Shown: positions 8,935 through 17,027 of the stretch, piece after piece
How positions within the stretch are numbered: position 1 is the first letter of the stretch
Layout of the letters: each line of letters opens with the position of its first letter
Source of the DNA: an uncultured Muribaculaceae bacterium
GTDB lineage: Bacteria; Bacteroidota; Bacteroidia; Bacteroidales; Muribaculaceae
Length of the DNA stretch: 64,000 nucleotides
Assembly: GCA_910584055.1 (NCBI GenBank)
Contig: CAJTZS010000004.1
Location: forward strand, 1 to 64,000
Direction: 5' to 3'
Position numbers and translations under genes: made by a program
The notes under the pieces: model-generated
Database searches by the model: none
Told to the model about the DNA's origin: nothing
Seen by the model: the letters and a program-made list of their open reading frames with translations, nothing else

Positions 8935-9194
8935 CAGCGATTGCAGCCGACACTGGTAAGGTCTTCTATGAAATAGACACACTTCCCGTTGTCGTTGATG
9001 GTGGACGACTGAAAAACTACATTCTTTGGAACCGAGTCAGGATTCTTGTCAAGCACCTTGAAGAATCTCTGCGCATCCTTGAACCTGCGACACCTGATAG
9101 CTTTCGTGCAGAGGTAGCCTGAACATATCAGCGTCGGCTTGCTTCGGCGTGGGCTCAGTTCAGCAGGGCTGGATTTCTTCAGTTGGCTCATCAT
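8934..9194 (-). CDS. Small phage protein, unknown (86 aa)
   Basis: A basic 86-residue protein with a Cys residue in ICSGYLCTKAIRC. It overlaps the 3' end of the upstream gene (9160) by 35 nt. It is part of a run of small minus-strand genes between the replication and packaging blocks. No family recognised. The overlap and modest composition leave some doubt that it is expressed. Confidence 0.4.
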   Translation of the reverse strand: MMSQLKKSSPAELSPRRSKPTLICSGYLCTKAIRCRRFKDAQRFFKVLDKNPDSVPKNVVFQSSTINDNGKCVYFIEDLTSVGCNR

Positions 9195-9432
9195 CCTTGC
9201 TTGTGAGGTAGTGTTTCATTGCGCCTCTTGCTTCTTCGAGCAGTGCCGTTATTTCTTCGGCAGACAAGAGATGAGGCACCTCCTTGTAGGGAACACCCTG
9301 ACACATGAGGTACAAGGTACCGTTTAGCTCCTTGACCTGGAAGGAGTCTTTAATTTCCCGGAGCTTGTTGCTCCACTCAGTCTTTCTACGGCGGTTGCGC
9401 CATCTTTTGATTAGGTTGACTAAAACTTTCAT
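9160..9432 (-). CDS. Small phage protein, unknown (90 aa)
   Basis: A 90-residue protein starting MKVLVNLIKRWRNRRRK. An ATG two codons upstream (9438) belongs to the repeated TATATGCAAAT leader element, so I chose the second ATG. The N-terminus is very basic and the C-terminus is acidic (DDEPTEEIQPC), with a helical middle (SAEEITALLEEARGAMKHYL). Unknown function; likely an accessory protein of the early or middle phage operon. Confidence 0.55.
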   Translation of the reverse strand: MKVLVNLIKRWRNRRRKTEWSNKLREIKDSFQVKELNGTLYLMCQGVPYKEVPHLLSAEEITALLEEARGAMKHYLTSKDDEPTEEIQPC

Positions 9433-9444
9433 TTGCATATATCT

Positions 9445-9669
9445 TTAGAATAGAATTTCGTCCACTGGGACAAAGTAAACTTCCTTGTGCTGTTTAACAG
9501 AGCCGAGGTAGCGGGATGGGAACGCCGACGAATCCGAGTGGTGCCACAACTCTCCGTCTTTGTCGGCTACACCAGTTTCGTAAACTACCCGGCCATGTTT
9601 CGTTGTAATGCGGAGGACCTTTATTTCGTCATCCGAGTAATCGGCTTCTGTGAGTTTCTTCCAGTTCAT
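9445..9669 (-). CDS. Small phage protein, unknown (74 aa)
   Basis: A 74-residue protein (MNWKKLTEADYSDDEIKVLR) with a beta-rich look (HGRVVYETGVADKDGELWHH). It lies 5 nt from its upstream neighbour. No motif identifies a function. Codon use and tight spacing support a real gene in the small-gene cluster. Confidence 0.6.
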   Translation of the reverse strand: MNWKKLTEADYSDDEIKVLRITTKHGRVVYETGVADKDGELWHHSDSSAFPSRYLGSVKQHKEVYFVPVDEILF

Positions 9670-9673
9670 AGCG

Positions 9674-9862
9674 TCAGCGAAGGGTTTTGGCGAGATACCA
9701 GTTCTTGTAATTGCCCCAGACTTCGATGATGTAACTGGAGATGATTTGCACCAACATGGCGGGGATGAGGATGGGCGACATGACCGCCAACTGGAGGTAG
9801 TAGAACGCGACAGCGACCTTGCTCCGCGTTACGATGTTAAGCCGGATTTTCTTTTTCTTCAT
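9674..9862 (-). CDS. Small membrane protein of prophage 1 (62 aa)
   Basis: A 62-residue protein with a basic head (MKKKKIRLNIVTRSK) and one long hydrophobic helix at about residues 17-45 (LQLAVMSPILIPAMLVQII). It probably inserts in the inner membrane. Its start is preceded at about 15 nt by GCAAATAAAG, the core of the repeated leader element. Small phage membrane proteins here could be lysis or exclusion factors; that is only a guess. Confidence 0.55.
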   Translation of the reverse strand: MKKKKIRLNIVTRSKVAVAFYYLQLAVMSPILIPAMLVQIISSYIIEVWGNYKNWYLAKTLR

Positions 9863-9906
9863 GACTTCTTTAGGTTACTTTATTTGCGACAGATTGGTGT
9901 GATGGA

Positions 9907-10254
9907 TTAGGCTTCTCCCCTTAGACAATTTACGACGTGTTGAGCGAACTCGTCCTGTATCTTTCGGGCTTCTTTCGCCGAGAGATTCAAGCATCCGGCC
10001 CCGGTTAGGTAGCCCCAGCCTCTAACGACAAGTATCAAATCTCCGTCGAGGTAGATGTTGCCGTCTTTGGCGCTGACTCCGGGATTTCCTTTCGTCGGCT
10101 TCGTGTGGTTGAGGATTTCACATATCCGATTGAGCATTTCTTCCGGATAGTTCTCACAGTCCCCGACCATCAGACACATCTGATTAGTGCTGTCGTAGAT
10201 GTAGCTGCCGTCCGTGGTGTACGGACCTTTGAATATTTCGGTTGCCTTTTCCAT
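9907..10254 (-). CDS. Phage protein, unknown (115 aa)
   Basis: A 115-residue protein starting MEKATEIFKGPYTTDGSYIYD and ending with a helix (AKEARKIQDEFAQHVVNCL). It has no signal or membrane segment. It lies 3 nt downstream of the 101-residue gene, suggesting co-translation. I recognise the sequence style as common in Bacteroidales phages but no function is known to me. Confidence 0.6.
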   Translation of the reverse strand: MEKATEIFKGPYTTDGSYIYDSTNQMCLMVGDCENYPEEMLNRICEILNHTKPTKGNPGVSAKDGNIYLDGDLILVVRGWGYLTGAGCLNLSAKEARKIQDEFAQHVVNCLRGEA

Positions 10255-10257
10255 TGT

Positions 10258-10563
10258 CTATTTGTCTTGTGGAGATCCTATCTCCGATAAGAAACCGTCC
10301 GCCCGACCAAAATCTTCAAGAACCTGGGCGAAGGTCGAGGGCTTGCCGTTGATGTAATACTGAACTTTCAGACCTTTCTGCTTGCGGCCGTATAGCTCAA
10401 ACATCTTTACTCCATCTACTGAATTGCAGTTGTACTGAAACTCATCGTCCCGGCTTTCAACGATTCTGTCTATCACTCTCTTGATCTGAACGACCATCGA
10501 ATAGGGATGGGAGGGAGTGCAGAACGGAATGTCGGTGCCCGTGAGGACCTTCACCTTTTTCAT
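10258..10563 (-). CDS. Phage protein, unknown (101 aa)
   Basis: A 101-residue protein (MKKVKVLTGTDIPFCTPSHP) and the first gene of the small-gene operon. A near-perfect promoter lies at 10601-10631. A DNA- or RNA-contact role is possible, but no diagnostic motif is visible. Confidence 0.6.
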   Translation of the reverse strand: MKKVKVLTGTDIPFCTPSHPYSMVVQIKRVIDRIVESRDDEFQYNCNSVDGVKMFELYGRKQKGLKVQYYINGKPSTFAQVLEDFGRADGFLSEIGSPQDK

Positions 10564-10600
10564 CTTGTCAATGAGGTCGGATGACCTGTTTTTCTAAGTC

Positions 10601-10631
10601 CAAAATTACAAAAATTAACGCAGACTGCAAA
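10601..10631 (-). promoter_or_regulatory. Promoter of small-gene operon (prophage 1)
   Basis: Minus strand TTTG (10631-10628), exactly 19 nt, then TAATTTTG (10608-10601): a full match to the Bacteroidetes consensus. Transcription would start near 10594, about 30 nt before the ATG at 10563. Confidence 0.75.
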
Positions 10632-10667
10632 ACTTTTCTGACTCATAATAACCTAAATGTAAATAAC

Positions 10668-11969
10668 TTATGCCGCTTTTCTGATAAGGTGCATATTGTC
10701 TTCCATCAGTTTCAAAATGCGGTCGTGATATGCCGAGTTCTTATTGCAGACACCTCGGCTCTGGACCACCTGAAACGTGTCGAGATTGACCTCAATAGTT
10801 TCAATGCGGTTGCCGTCCTTGTCCTTTGCCGAGAGGATGAGGGACTTCGCCTTGTTGAAATACTTACAGGCAAATACGCAATGGTGCATTTCTTCTCCTT
10901 CAATTGCCATTTCTTCTACGGACTGAACGACACTGATCACTATTTTATCATCCCCGAAGACGATGCCGAAGAAGCCGGACTTTGCTTTCTTATACATCTT
11001 CTCATACTTGCGGGCTTCCTTGATGTCCTGCTCCCTCTTAGCTCTTGCGTCCTCCCTGTTCTTGCGGATGAGAAGCCTGTCATGGGCTTCGTGCAGATTC
11101 AGCGGGCAAACGTAGTGGGGATTGTGGAGGTCTAAGCCGAAATGCTCCAGCAGGTCGAGGTAGTCGAGCCACATGGTAGCATCCTCAACAATGTAACGAT
11201 GCCGACAGGCAATGCGGATGGCTTCGGGATGTTTGAGGCTTTCGATATGATGGTTGCCGAGACGTATCTTTTGCGTGAGCAGTTCTTTCTGATTATGCTT
11301 GATAAGCAATTCAGTCTGTCTGTCAGCGAGAGCCGATGCGATTAGCTTGTTGGCGGGCAGTCCATCGAAATCTTTCATAGACTTGATGCCGTTGCGCCGG
11401 ACCTCCTTCAACAATCCGACATGGGGATAGACTACCGTATTGGTGATGTCGTAGCGTGAGCAATACCAATAATAGCCACGGCGAACCTTGATTGACAAAT
11501 CGCTGTTCCAGTTCCAGTAGTCATAGTAACCTGTGAACGGAATGGTGGAGCGAGCCATTATCGTTTCCTTGCCGTTGGTGTCTATCCAGTTCTGAACTAC
11601 CTCGCAGTATTCATACTCCGGCTCCAGTCCTTTGTGGATTCTCTTGGTGCAGAAGAAATGCCGGACAACCTGAAAACCTCCTATGGTGCAGAGCGTCGTG
11701 AAATATGCCCGGAACGTGTACTTTCTCTCAGAACGGCTTTCTATCTCCAGTCGCTTGCCACAGTGGGGACATACGATATACTTGGCTTTGGACTTGGGGT
11801 CGAACTGCAATGCCTGTCCGCAGTGGGTACACCAACCTTTCTTCTTGTTGCGATATGCCAGAAGGGGGAATATGTGGCTCTTGGCATATTCCATCTGCAT
11901 CTTCGTGGGAGCAGGGAGCCTATGGGAAAGCTCCACTATCTTCTCCTGATACTTATTCCTCGCCTTCAT
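10668..11969 (-). CDS. PcfJ-like protein
   Basis: A 433-residue protein from the ATG at 11969; the longer frame to 11981 starts with TTG. An N-terminal zinc-binding region has paired CxxC motifs (CTHCGQ and CPHCGK, about residues 47-75). Later parts include CRHRYIVEDATMWLDYLD and the conserved HHCVFACKYFNKAKSLILSA region, which match PcfJ-like proteins. These were first named from a conjugative plasmid and are common in Bacteroidetes phages and integrative elements. The biochemical role is unknown. The start overlaps the end of the PcfK-like gene by 17 nt, and the two travel together. Confidence 0.8.
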   Translation of the reverse strand: MKARNKYQEKIVELSHRLPAPTKMQMEYAKSHIFPLLAYRNKKKGWCTHCGQALQFDPKSKAKYIVCPHCGKRLEIESRSERKYTFRAYFTTLCTIGGFQVVRHFFCTKRIHKGLEPEYEYCEVVQNWIDTNGKETIMARSTIPFTGYYDYWNWNSDLSIKVRRGYYWYCSRYDITNTVVYPHVGLLKEVRRNGIKSMKDFDGLPANKLIASALADRQTELLIKHNQKELLTQKIRLGNHHIESLKHPEAIRIACRHRYIVEDATMWLDYLDLLEHFGLDLHNPHYVCPLNLHEAHDRLLIRKNREDARAKREQDIKEARKYEKMYKKAKSGFFGIVFGDDKIVISVVQSVEEMAIEGEEMHHCVFACKYFNKAKSLILSAKDKDGNRIETIEVNLDTFQVVQSRGVCNKNSAYHDRILKLMEDNMHLIRKAA

Positions 11970-12423
11970 CGCCGAAATCAAATAAGGACGGACTCTCGAA
12001 TGCAGGCTCCGGCTTCGATTTTGCCGGCGCTTTCTTCTTCTCCTTTTCTTCGGGTTCTTTCTTCTGCGAGCGGAGCTTGGCGACCTCCTCTTTTTGGAAC
12101 TGGTCGTATGCTTCCTTGCGAGCCTGTTCCTTTTCTTCTTCGGTAAGCTCGACAGTGTGATTCACTACCACCTTGCAGTTGACGGTTTTGATTTCGCCGA
12201 GGTTGTCTTCGTCGTAGTAGTGGACCGCCAGTCCGAATACCTCATCATCAGCAAGTCCGTTGACGTGCATCTTCTGAACTTCCTGAACGATGTAGTTGCA
12301 GCACTCGTCTATGCTCTTGCCTGCCTTTTGGTATGAGGTGGCGAACAGGGGGTCTGACTGCGCCCTCTGGTCGAGGTACGCCTTGATTGTGTCCTTGAAG
12401 GACTGCGATACTTTATTGCTCAT
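11953..12423 (-). CDS. PcfK-like protein
   Basis: A 156-residue protein. The N-terminal 90 residues form the PcfK-like helical domain (FKDTIKAYLDQRAQSDPLF, GKSIDECCNYIVQEVQKM, FGLAVHYYDEDNLGE). A highly charged Lys/Glu tail follows, with a terminal SPSLFDFGDEGEE. The partner PcfJ-like gene overlaps its end. Function is unknown. The leader carries a copy of the repeated TATATGCAAATAAAG element 21 nt upstream of the ATG. Confidence 0.8.
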   Translation of the reverse strand: MSNKVSQSFKDTIKAYLDQRAQSDPLFATSYQKAGKSIDECCNYIVQEVQKMHVNGLADDEVFGLAVHYYDEDNLGEIKTVNCKVVVNHTVELTEEEKEQARKEAYDQFQKEEVAKLRSQKKEPEEKEKKKAPAKSKPEPAFESPSLFDFGDEGEE

Positions 12424-12444
12424 CTTCTTTTTCTTTTAGGTTTT

Positions 12445-12466
12445 CTTTATTTGCATATAAGCAGAT
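12445..12466. repeat. Repeated element, copy 2 (leader of PcfK-like gene)
   Basis: Same 22-bp sequence as at 8879-8900. It lies just before the PcfK-like start codon and touches the stop codon of the upstream gene. Adjacent AGCAG/CTGCT arms could form a short hairpin. Confidence 0.7.
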
Positions 12467-12759
12467 CAACTGCTGAAACCGCAGAGAACTATGTCATCTG
12501 CTTCGTTGTCTTCTATGACGTGAAACTGGGGATTGATGTGAAACCGTTCCTGGTCTTCCAAGGGCGACACCATATCGAGGTCGCTGTCATCGTCCCCGTG
12601 GCCGGAGCGTTCCTGCTTCCAGTATTCTTTATCTCCATCTCCTATCTCGGCGACTATGGCGTTGGCGAGGCTTTCGGAAATGAACCTTGTTACTACGACA
12701 TCAACTTCTTCGTGAGTGATGCGGTCGAGAACCCGGACTTTCAGTCTAATCTTCTTCAT
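12466..12759 (-). CDS. Small phage protein, unknown (97 aa)
   Basis: A 97-residue acidic protein with a beta-rich N-terminus (MKKIRLKVRVLDRITHEEVD) and an acidic middle (GHGDDDSDLDMVSPLEDQE). It lies 5 nt from the upstream short gene. No known family; likely an accessory early protein. Confidence 0.55.
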   Translation of the reverse strand: MKKIRLKVRVLDRITHEEVDVVVTRFISESLANAIVAEIGDGDKEYWKQERSGHGDDDSDLDMVSPLEDQERFHINPQFHVIEDNEADDIVLCGFSS

Positions 12760-12764
12760 GGTTT

Positions 12765-12926
12765 TTACTTGCTTCCGTTGTTCATCATTTCAGCGAACTT
12801 GTCTGCGAGAGCTACGGTGGTGAAGGCAGCTATGCACTTATCGCACATATCTTTTTCAGCCTGACGCTGATTTGTGCTGATTACTGATTCGTAGCTACCG
12901 TTAATGAGGAATACAAATGCTTTCAT
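12765..12926 (-). CDS. Small phage protein, unknown (53 aa)
   Basis: Read from the ATG at 12926 (MKAFVFLINGSYESVIST). The longer frame to 12980 would begin inside the promoter region. It has a CDKCIAAF motif in its middle. First gene of the PcfK/PcfJ operon. Function unknown. Confidence 0.5.
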   Translation of the reverse strand: MKAFVFLINGSYESVISTNQRQAEKDMCDKCIAAFTTVALADKFAEMMNNGSK

Positions 12927-12967
12927 CTTCTTTGACTTTTGATGTGTTATTTTTAATTTTTCTACTG

Positions 12968-12998
12968 TAAAGTTAGCCAATAATTTTGATATGCGAAA
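12968..12998 (-). promoter_or_regulatory. Candidate promoter for the PcfK/PcfJ operon
   Basis: Minus strand TTTC, 19 nt, TAACTTTA: a one-base departure in each box from the Bacteroidetes consensus. It lies about 40 nt upstream of the 53-residue gene. Confidence 0.5.
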
Positions 12999-13059
12999 GC
13001 CTTAACTCATTTATTTTCGGAGCATTACGCATTATTTTTTTTTTGAGCAAAATCAATAT

Positions 13060-13893
13060 TTAACTTTTACTCGTTGCAACTGCTATTTCAGACCTCGACT
13101 TGATTACTTCTTCTACATAGGCGCGGATGTCGTTGATTATCCCGAAAGGATTGATACTGCTGCTTTTGCTGCTCTTAAATCCCAGGGCGGTGGAGATGGT
13201 GGAGGCGATGTTGCCGACAACCCCGGAGGGCTTATCCGGCTTCTTTTTGCCTGCTTCCTTTCTCATCTCGGCGACCCTGACGAGAGCGACCTTCAACTCA
13301 TCATCTGTGAGCTTGTAGAGACACCCCCAGTTGTATTCGGGAAAATCCACCGGGGCTTTATCGGTGTCCGAGTTGGGGATTCTCTTATGGTAGCTGTCCA
13401 TCATTGCTTTTCGGTATGCCTCTGCCTCGGCATCCTTCTTCTGCCGTTCTATACGCTCCTGTTCAGCAACATTCCTGTTGATGTCATCCAGGCGGTAAGC
13501 CATGAACTCCTCCAGCGATTTGAGAATGAGCATCGGGTCAACTGAGCCATAGAACTGTTCATACTTGCCGGAGCGGAGCCTTGCCATGAACAGACAGAAC
13601 TCCAGTAGGTTCAGACCGCCATACTCAACGAGAATCTGGTCGCAGAGGGGATTGATCTGAAAATCTTCGAGCTTATTCTTGACACCTACGAAATCATTGA
13701 GGATGACCAGTTGGGTCTTTATCCATACCCGGCTTGCATACTCCTGACCATACGCCTGTTCAAGCATACGGAGCGTGGGCGTGTCTTTTTGATTGTAGAG
13801 CAAGTACACATCATTCACTGCGGCGACATGAACTTGCAGGTCGGGGTTGTAAGCCTCCGTTATTTGGATGATGTTATAACTTTTCCTCAACAC
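13060..13893 (-). CDS. DUF6633-like phage protein
   Basis: About 277 residues if started at the GTG at 13893 (or the TTG at 13890). This point overlaps the stop of the replication gene by some 20 nt and avoids a 266-nt overlap that a start at 14139 would need. The core (YNIIQITEAYNPDLQVHVAA, LEQAYGQEYASRVWIKTQ, LLEFCLFMARLRSGKYEQFY) resembles a family of Bacteroidetes phage proteins I know as DUF6633. A charged helical linker near 150-180 precedes a C-terminal region. Location after the replication initiator suggests a role in DNA replication, unproven. Confidence 0.6.
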   Translation of the reverse strand: MLRKSYNIIQITEAYNPDLQVHVAAVNDVYLLYNQKDTPTLRMLEQAYGQEYASRVWIKTQLVILNDFVGVKNKLEDFQINPLCDQILVEYGGLNLLEFCLFMARLRSGKYEQFYGSVDPMLILKSLEEFMAYRLDDINRNVAEQERIERQKKDAEAEAYRKAMMDSYHKRIPNSDTDKAPVDFPEYNWGCLYKLTDDELKVALVRVAEMRKEAGKKKPDKPSGVVGNIASTISTALGFKSSKSSSINPFGIINDIRAYVEEVIKSRSEIAVATSKS

Positions 13894-14851
13894 CAGTGAG
13901 CGCTGGGAGATTTCCGGCGTCGTAGTCCTGCTGACACTTTGCGAGCGTACTGAGGATATCACACTTTTGACGAGCGCTGTTAGCGGCATTTCGTTCTGAT
14001 TGTGTTGTACCATACCCGACTGCTGTCGAGAGGATGGAAGCTGTTCCATGTTGTGCATTATACATTTTATTTGGTTGGTTGTCATACTTGCCTTCAAGCA
14101 CCTTGACCCAGTTTTGCGAATTGGTAAATATCCAGTCAAAATCTGCTTTCCAGCCTCTTTGATTATCGCCTCTCATAAAGAAGGAGGCTTCGCATTTATC
14201 GAACACCTCTTGCAAGGTTTCGTAGCTGTACTTCATTTCTTCAAAGCGAACTCTAATCTTCATCTTTCGCTTATCGGTCAGTTTGAGAACCCTCGGCAAC
14301 GACGGACATCGGTCGTGATAGAGCTTTACTATGAAATCACAATCGACCTCCGGCTTTTTCTTGGGCTTGCGTTCGGGTTTGTCATCGGGGGCGACCATGC
14401 CGGGAAACAGGGTATCGCCGACAATAACGGCATCTTCAATCGGCGGCTCGTCATCGGTCTCAACTGGAGCTGTGGCTGACTGTGGCTTAGTCTGTGGCTT
14501 TTCACTCGGTATAGATGGGGTTTGTGTGTCAGACTGTTCTTCAACGACATATCGGGAGAAGTTCAGAACAGAAATGACCGCTGTCCTGAACAATTCATTC
14601 GAGGTCGCTATCTTCTTATCATTGATCAGCCTCTTGATGCAAGTCTTATAGGTCTGCTCCTTGATTGCAAGCTCGGAACATATCTCCCGGCGAGGGATGC
14701 AGACCATTCCACGATCAATCAGAACTCCATCGACATAATACAGCTCATGGTCAGCCTTACATACGAAGTACATTATAAGCTGAACCATTTCGGGAACATG
14801 AAACCACTTCCAATCAACGATGTTCCGAAAGAACTTGACACATGGATTCAT
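13874..14851 (-). CDS. Phage replication initiator / replisome organizer
   Basis: A 325-residue protein. The N-terminal 110 residues look like a winged helix-turn-helix (CIPRREICSELAIKEQTYKT). A Pro/Thr/Glu-rich linker follows at 110-175. The C-terminal domain (GDNQRGWKADFDWIFTNSQN, then WVKVLEGKY) is the hallmark of phage replication proteins that load the helicase at the phage origin. The extreme C-terminus is low-complexity. It lies 2 nt after the VRR-NUC gene. The role is by family resemblance. Confidence 0.75.
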   Translation of the reverse strand: MNPCVKFFRNIVDWKWFHVPEMVQLIMYFVCKADHELYYVDGVLIDRGMVCIPRREICSELAIKEQTYKTCIKRLINDKKIATSNELFRTAVISVLNFSRYVVEEQSDTQTPSIPSEKPQTKPQSATAPVETDDEPPIEDAVIVGDTLFPGMVAPDDKPERKPKKKPEVDCDFIVKLYHDRCPSLPRVLKLTDKRKMKIRVRFEEMKYSYETLQEVFDKCEASFFMRGDNQRGWKADFDWIFTNSQNWVKVLEGKYDNQPNKMYNAQHGTASILSTAVGYGTTQSERNAANSARQKCDILSTLAKCQQDYDAGNLPALTGVEEKL

Positions 14852-14853
14852 AG

Positions 14854-15303
14854 CTAATCAGATAAATATTCATCAACTATCTTTGAGAACTCATCCTTCG
14901 ACCGACACACGACATACTTGTTGCCGTGCCTCGTTATTCCAGCTTCCCACTGCTTCTGCGATGCACGCTGATAGGTGCCGTCCTTTTTCATCTCTATATA
15001 CAGAGCATGATACCCGTGCCTGCCGACAGCGAGGCAAAGGTCTGCGACACCACACACCAGTCCTGTCAGAACAAGACCACGACCGTTGCGACCGCTTCGC
15101 TTGCCTTCATTGGGAATGTGGTACAATACACCATCCGTCCACAACTGTGGATGATGTTCCTTAAACCAGTCGATGCACTCCTTCTGAATGTCGGCTTCTG
15201 ACTTCTTGGCATGAGTAATCTTCTTATACTGCTCCTTCGTCAGCGGTATGCCGCTGATGATAGAGTCCAGCACCATCTTATCGTATTTACTGACTTTTCC
15301 CAT
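14854..15303 (-). CDS. VRR-NUC domain nuclease
   Basis: A 149-residue protein from the ATG at 15303, 5 nt after the helicase stop. The core shows the VRR-NUC fold markers: ADIQKECIDWF, then GVADLCLAVGRHGYHALYIE followed by MKK, giving the Asp...Glu-x-Lys catalytic set of the PD-(D/E)XK superfamily. The end is TRHGNKYVVCRSKDEF. Such nucleases act as Holliday-junction or flap nucleases in phages. Placed next to a helicase and ERF set, it likely resolves recombination or replication intermediates. Confidence 0.85.
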   Translation of the reverse strand: MGKVSKYDKMVLDSIISGIPLTKEQYKKITHAKKSEADIQKECIDWFKEHHPQLWTDGVLYHIPNEGKRSGRNGRGLVLTGLVCGVADLCLAVGRHGYHALYIEMKKDGTYQRASQKQWEAGITRHGNKYVVCRSKDEFSKIVDEYLSD

Positions 15304-15308
15304 TGCGA

Positions 15309-16583
15309 TTAAAAGTAAACTTGTGTTAGCTGTTTGGTAGCGCCTTCGGCACAACCAGTGATGATGTATTCGCCGGGGTTAGGCTCTGCAAGGTGCAAGT
15401 CCTCGACTTTGCCGAACCTCTTTATGTTTCCGCAAAGGTCAACAAACCAGAGAGACTTCTTGGAAGAATGAGGACGAATGCCACGACCGATTATCTGATA
15501 GTACAGAGCCAGCGACATCGTGGGGCGAGCCATTACAACCGTATCGAGTTCCGGGTAGTCAAATCCAGTCGTCAGCACCCCGACATTGACAAGGACATCA
15601 ATACATCCGAGCTTGAAGTTTTCGAGGATTTCGTCTCGCTCCTTCTTCGGTGTGCTTCCGCTGACAAGGCTACATGAGGGCAACCGCTTGACCAGTGCCT
15701 CACATTCTTCAAGATACTTCGTGAATACCAGGATGCCACGCCTCGGCTTGCCGTCTTTGGGATGAAGGAGCCTTTGGACTATGCTCAACAGGTAGTCGCC
15801 GAAGTTGGTCTGCTTGAACTCGCTGAACAACGACTTGTCATCGAAGTCCATTCCGGTGGAGTTACGGCGGAGCTTTGACTGGTCAACTACGGAGAGGTCG
15901 AAGTAATCAACATTTGCGAGATAGCCTCTGCTTAACAGAGTGGAGATGTCAACCTGATACACTACATCATGGAATACTCTCGGACGAGTGCGAGTGAGGA
16001 ATTTCAGAACGCATCGTGTCTCCATCGTCAACTCCCTGCTGGCAATGCGTTCATCGAACTTCTGCGAGCCTTCATCATCTTTCGGACGGAAATGCTGCTT
16101 GCCTTCCCGGTCGAGATACTGCAATGCAGAGGTTAGGCGGTAAGGGGTGGCGGTCAGTCCGAGAATCTTCCGCTTTACCTTGTCGAAGAACTGCTTGTAT
16201 TGTCCCTGACTGGCATTGACACAATGAGCTTCATCGACTATGATGTACTTGAAGTGGTCGAAATCGTCGATATGAGCCATGATGCTTCCGATGGTGGCGA
16301 AAGTAATCCGGCTTATCTTCTTGCTATTGAGTGAGGCTGAATAGATGGAGCAGTCTTCAACTCCGTAGCTTCTTAACTTGGCATAATTCTGAGAGAGGAT
16401 TTCCCGGCTGGGTTGCAACACCAGTAGCGGCGCCCCTAACCGAAAGGCTATATCGGCAATGACGAGCGACTTACCTGCGCCCGTAGGCAACACGAGCAAT
16501 CCGTTCCTGTCATTCTTGGTCTGAAAGAAACTGGCTGCCGCATCGCTCGACTCTTGCTGATAATCTCTAAGTGTATAAATCAT
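15309..16583 (-). CDS. DEAD/DEAH superfamily II helicase
   Basis: A 424-residue ATP-dependent helicase. Motif I LPTGAGKS is at 32-39, motif II DEAH at 117-120, motif III-like GLTATPYR at 142-149, and motif VI QIIGRGIRP near 360. The two-domain core fills the whole protein, so it resembles short RecQ/RAD3-like phage helicases. Its start overlaps the NinB-like gene in an ATGA. It presumably unwinds DNA in recombination-dependent replication with the ERF protein and nucleases next to it. Confidence 0.9.
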   Translation of the reverse strand: MIYTLRDYQQESSDAAASFFQTKNDRNGLLVLPTGAGKSLVIADIAFRLGAPLLVLQPSREILSQNYAKLRSYGVEDCSIYSASLNSKKISRITFATIGSIMAHIDDFDHFKYIIVDEAHCVNASQGQYKQFFDKVKRKILGLTATPYRLTSALQYLDREGKQHFRPKDDEGSQKFDERIASRELTMETRCVLKFLTRTRPRVFHDVVYQVDISTLLSRGYLANVDYFDLSVVDQSKLRRNSTGMDFDDKSLFSEFKQTNFGDYLLSIVQRLLHPKDGKPRRGILVFTKYLEECEALVKRLPSCSLVSGSTPKKERDEILENFKLGCIDVLVNVGVLTTGFDYPELDTVVMARPTMSLALYYQIIGRGIRPHSSKKSLWFVDLCGNIKRFGKVEDLHLAEPNPGEYIITGCAEGATKQLTQVYF

Positions 16584-17020
16584 AAATATCTCTGCGCTTT
16601 GGATATTTCTATTTCACATAGGCGCAATAACGCACCTTCTGCGGCTGTCGGTAGATATATCCCGGCTTCCTTTGAACTCCAGTCCCTAAAGCGGTCTATT
16701 GCTACCGACATTTCTTCGGTAGTGAGGTCAGCCGTTGATCTCAACTGGTAATGCTGTCTTCCAGTGAATCGGTCAACCCCTTCACTCACTACGAATATGT
16801 CGGGGTTGACCAATTTCTTGAAATACTCCTCCTTGACGTATGAGCCACTTTCTCCATACTGGCATCCGAAATAATCGAATAGGCAGTGCAGATAGGCAGA
16901 CTGTTTTAAAGACCTCTGCTTCTTGGTTTTCATTTCCACTACATCGCCTCTTTCGGCAAGCAGTTTTGCTCTCTCCAGGAAGTTGGCCTTATCTAACGGA
17001 TTGGAGCAGTTGTAGAGCAT
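16580..17020 (-). CDS. NinB-like recombination protein
   Basis: A 146-residue protein. Features include the N-terminal NPLDKANFLERAKLLAERGD, a basic TKKQRSLKQSAYLHCLFDYF helix, EEYFKKLVNPDIF, and the end AIDRFRDWSSKEAGIYLP. This matches the small helical NinB/Orf-type recombination mediators of phages, which help load or displace ssDNA-binding protein. It sits between the ssDNA-binding DUF3127 gene and the helicase, which suits the call. Family assigned by pattern, not by search. Confidence 0.65.
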   Translation of the reverse strand: MLYNCSNPLDKANFLERAKLLAERGDVVEMKTKKQRSLKQSAYLHCLFDYFGCQYGESGSYVKEEYFKKLVNPDIFVVSEGVDRFTGRQHYQLRSTADLTTEEMSVAIDRFRDWSSKEAGIYLPTAAEGALLRLCEIEISKAQRYL

Positions 17021-17027
17021 ACCTTAC

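Noticed and set aside
13894..14139. Longer N-terminus of the DUF6633-like protein
   Set aside because: Ser/Arg-rich extension overlaps the end of the replication gene by 266 nt; the internal GTG/TTG start is more plausible.
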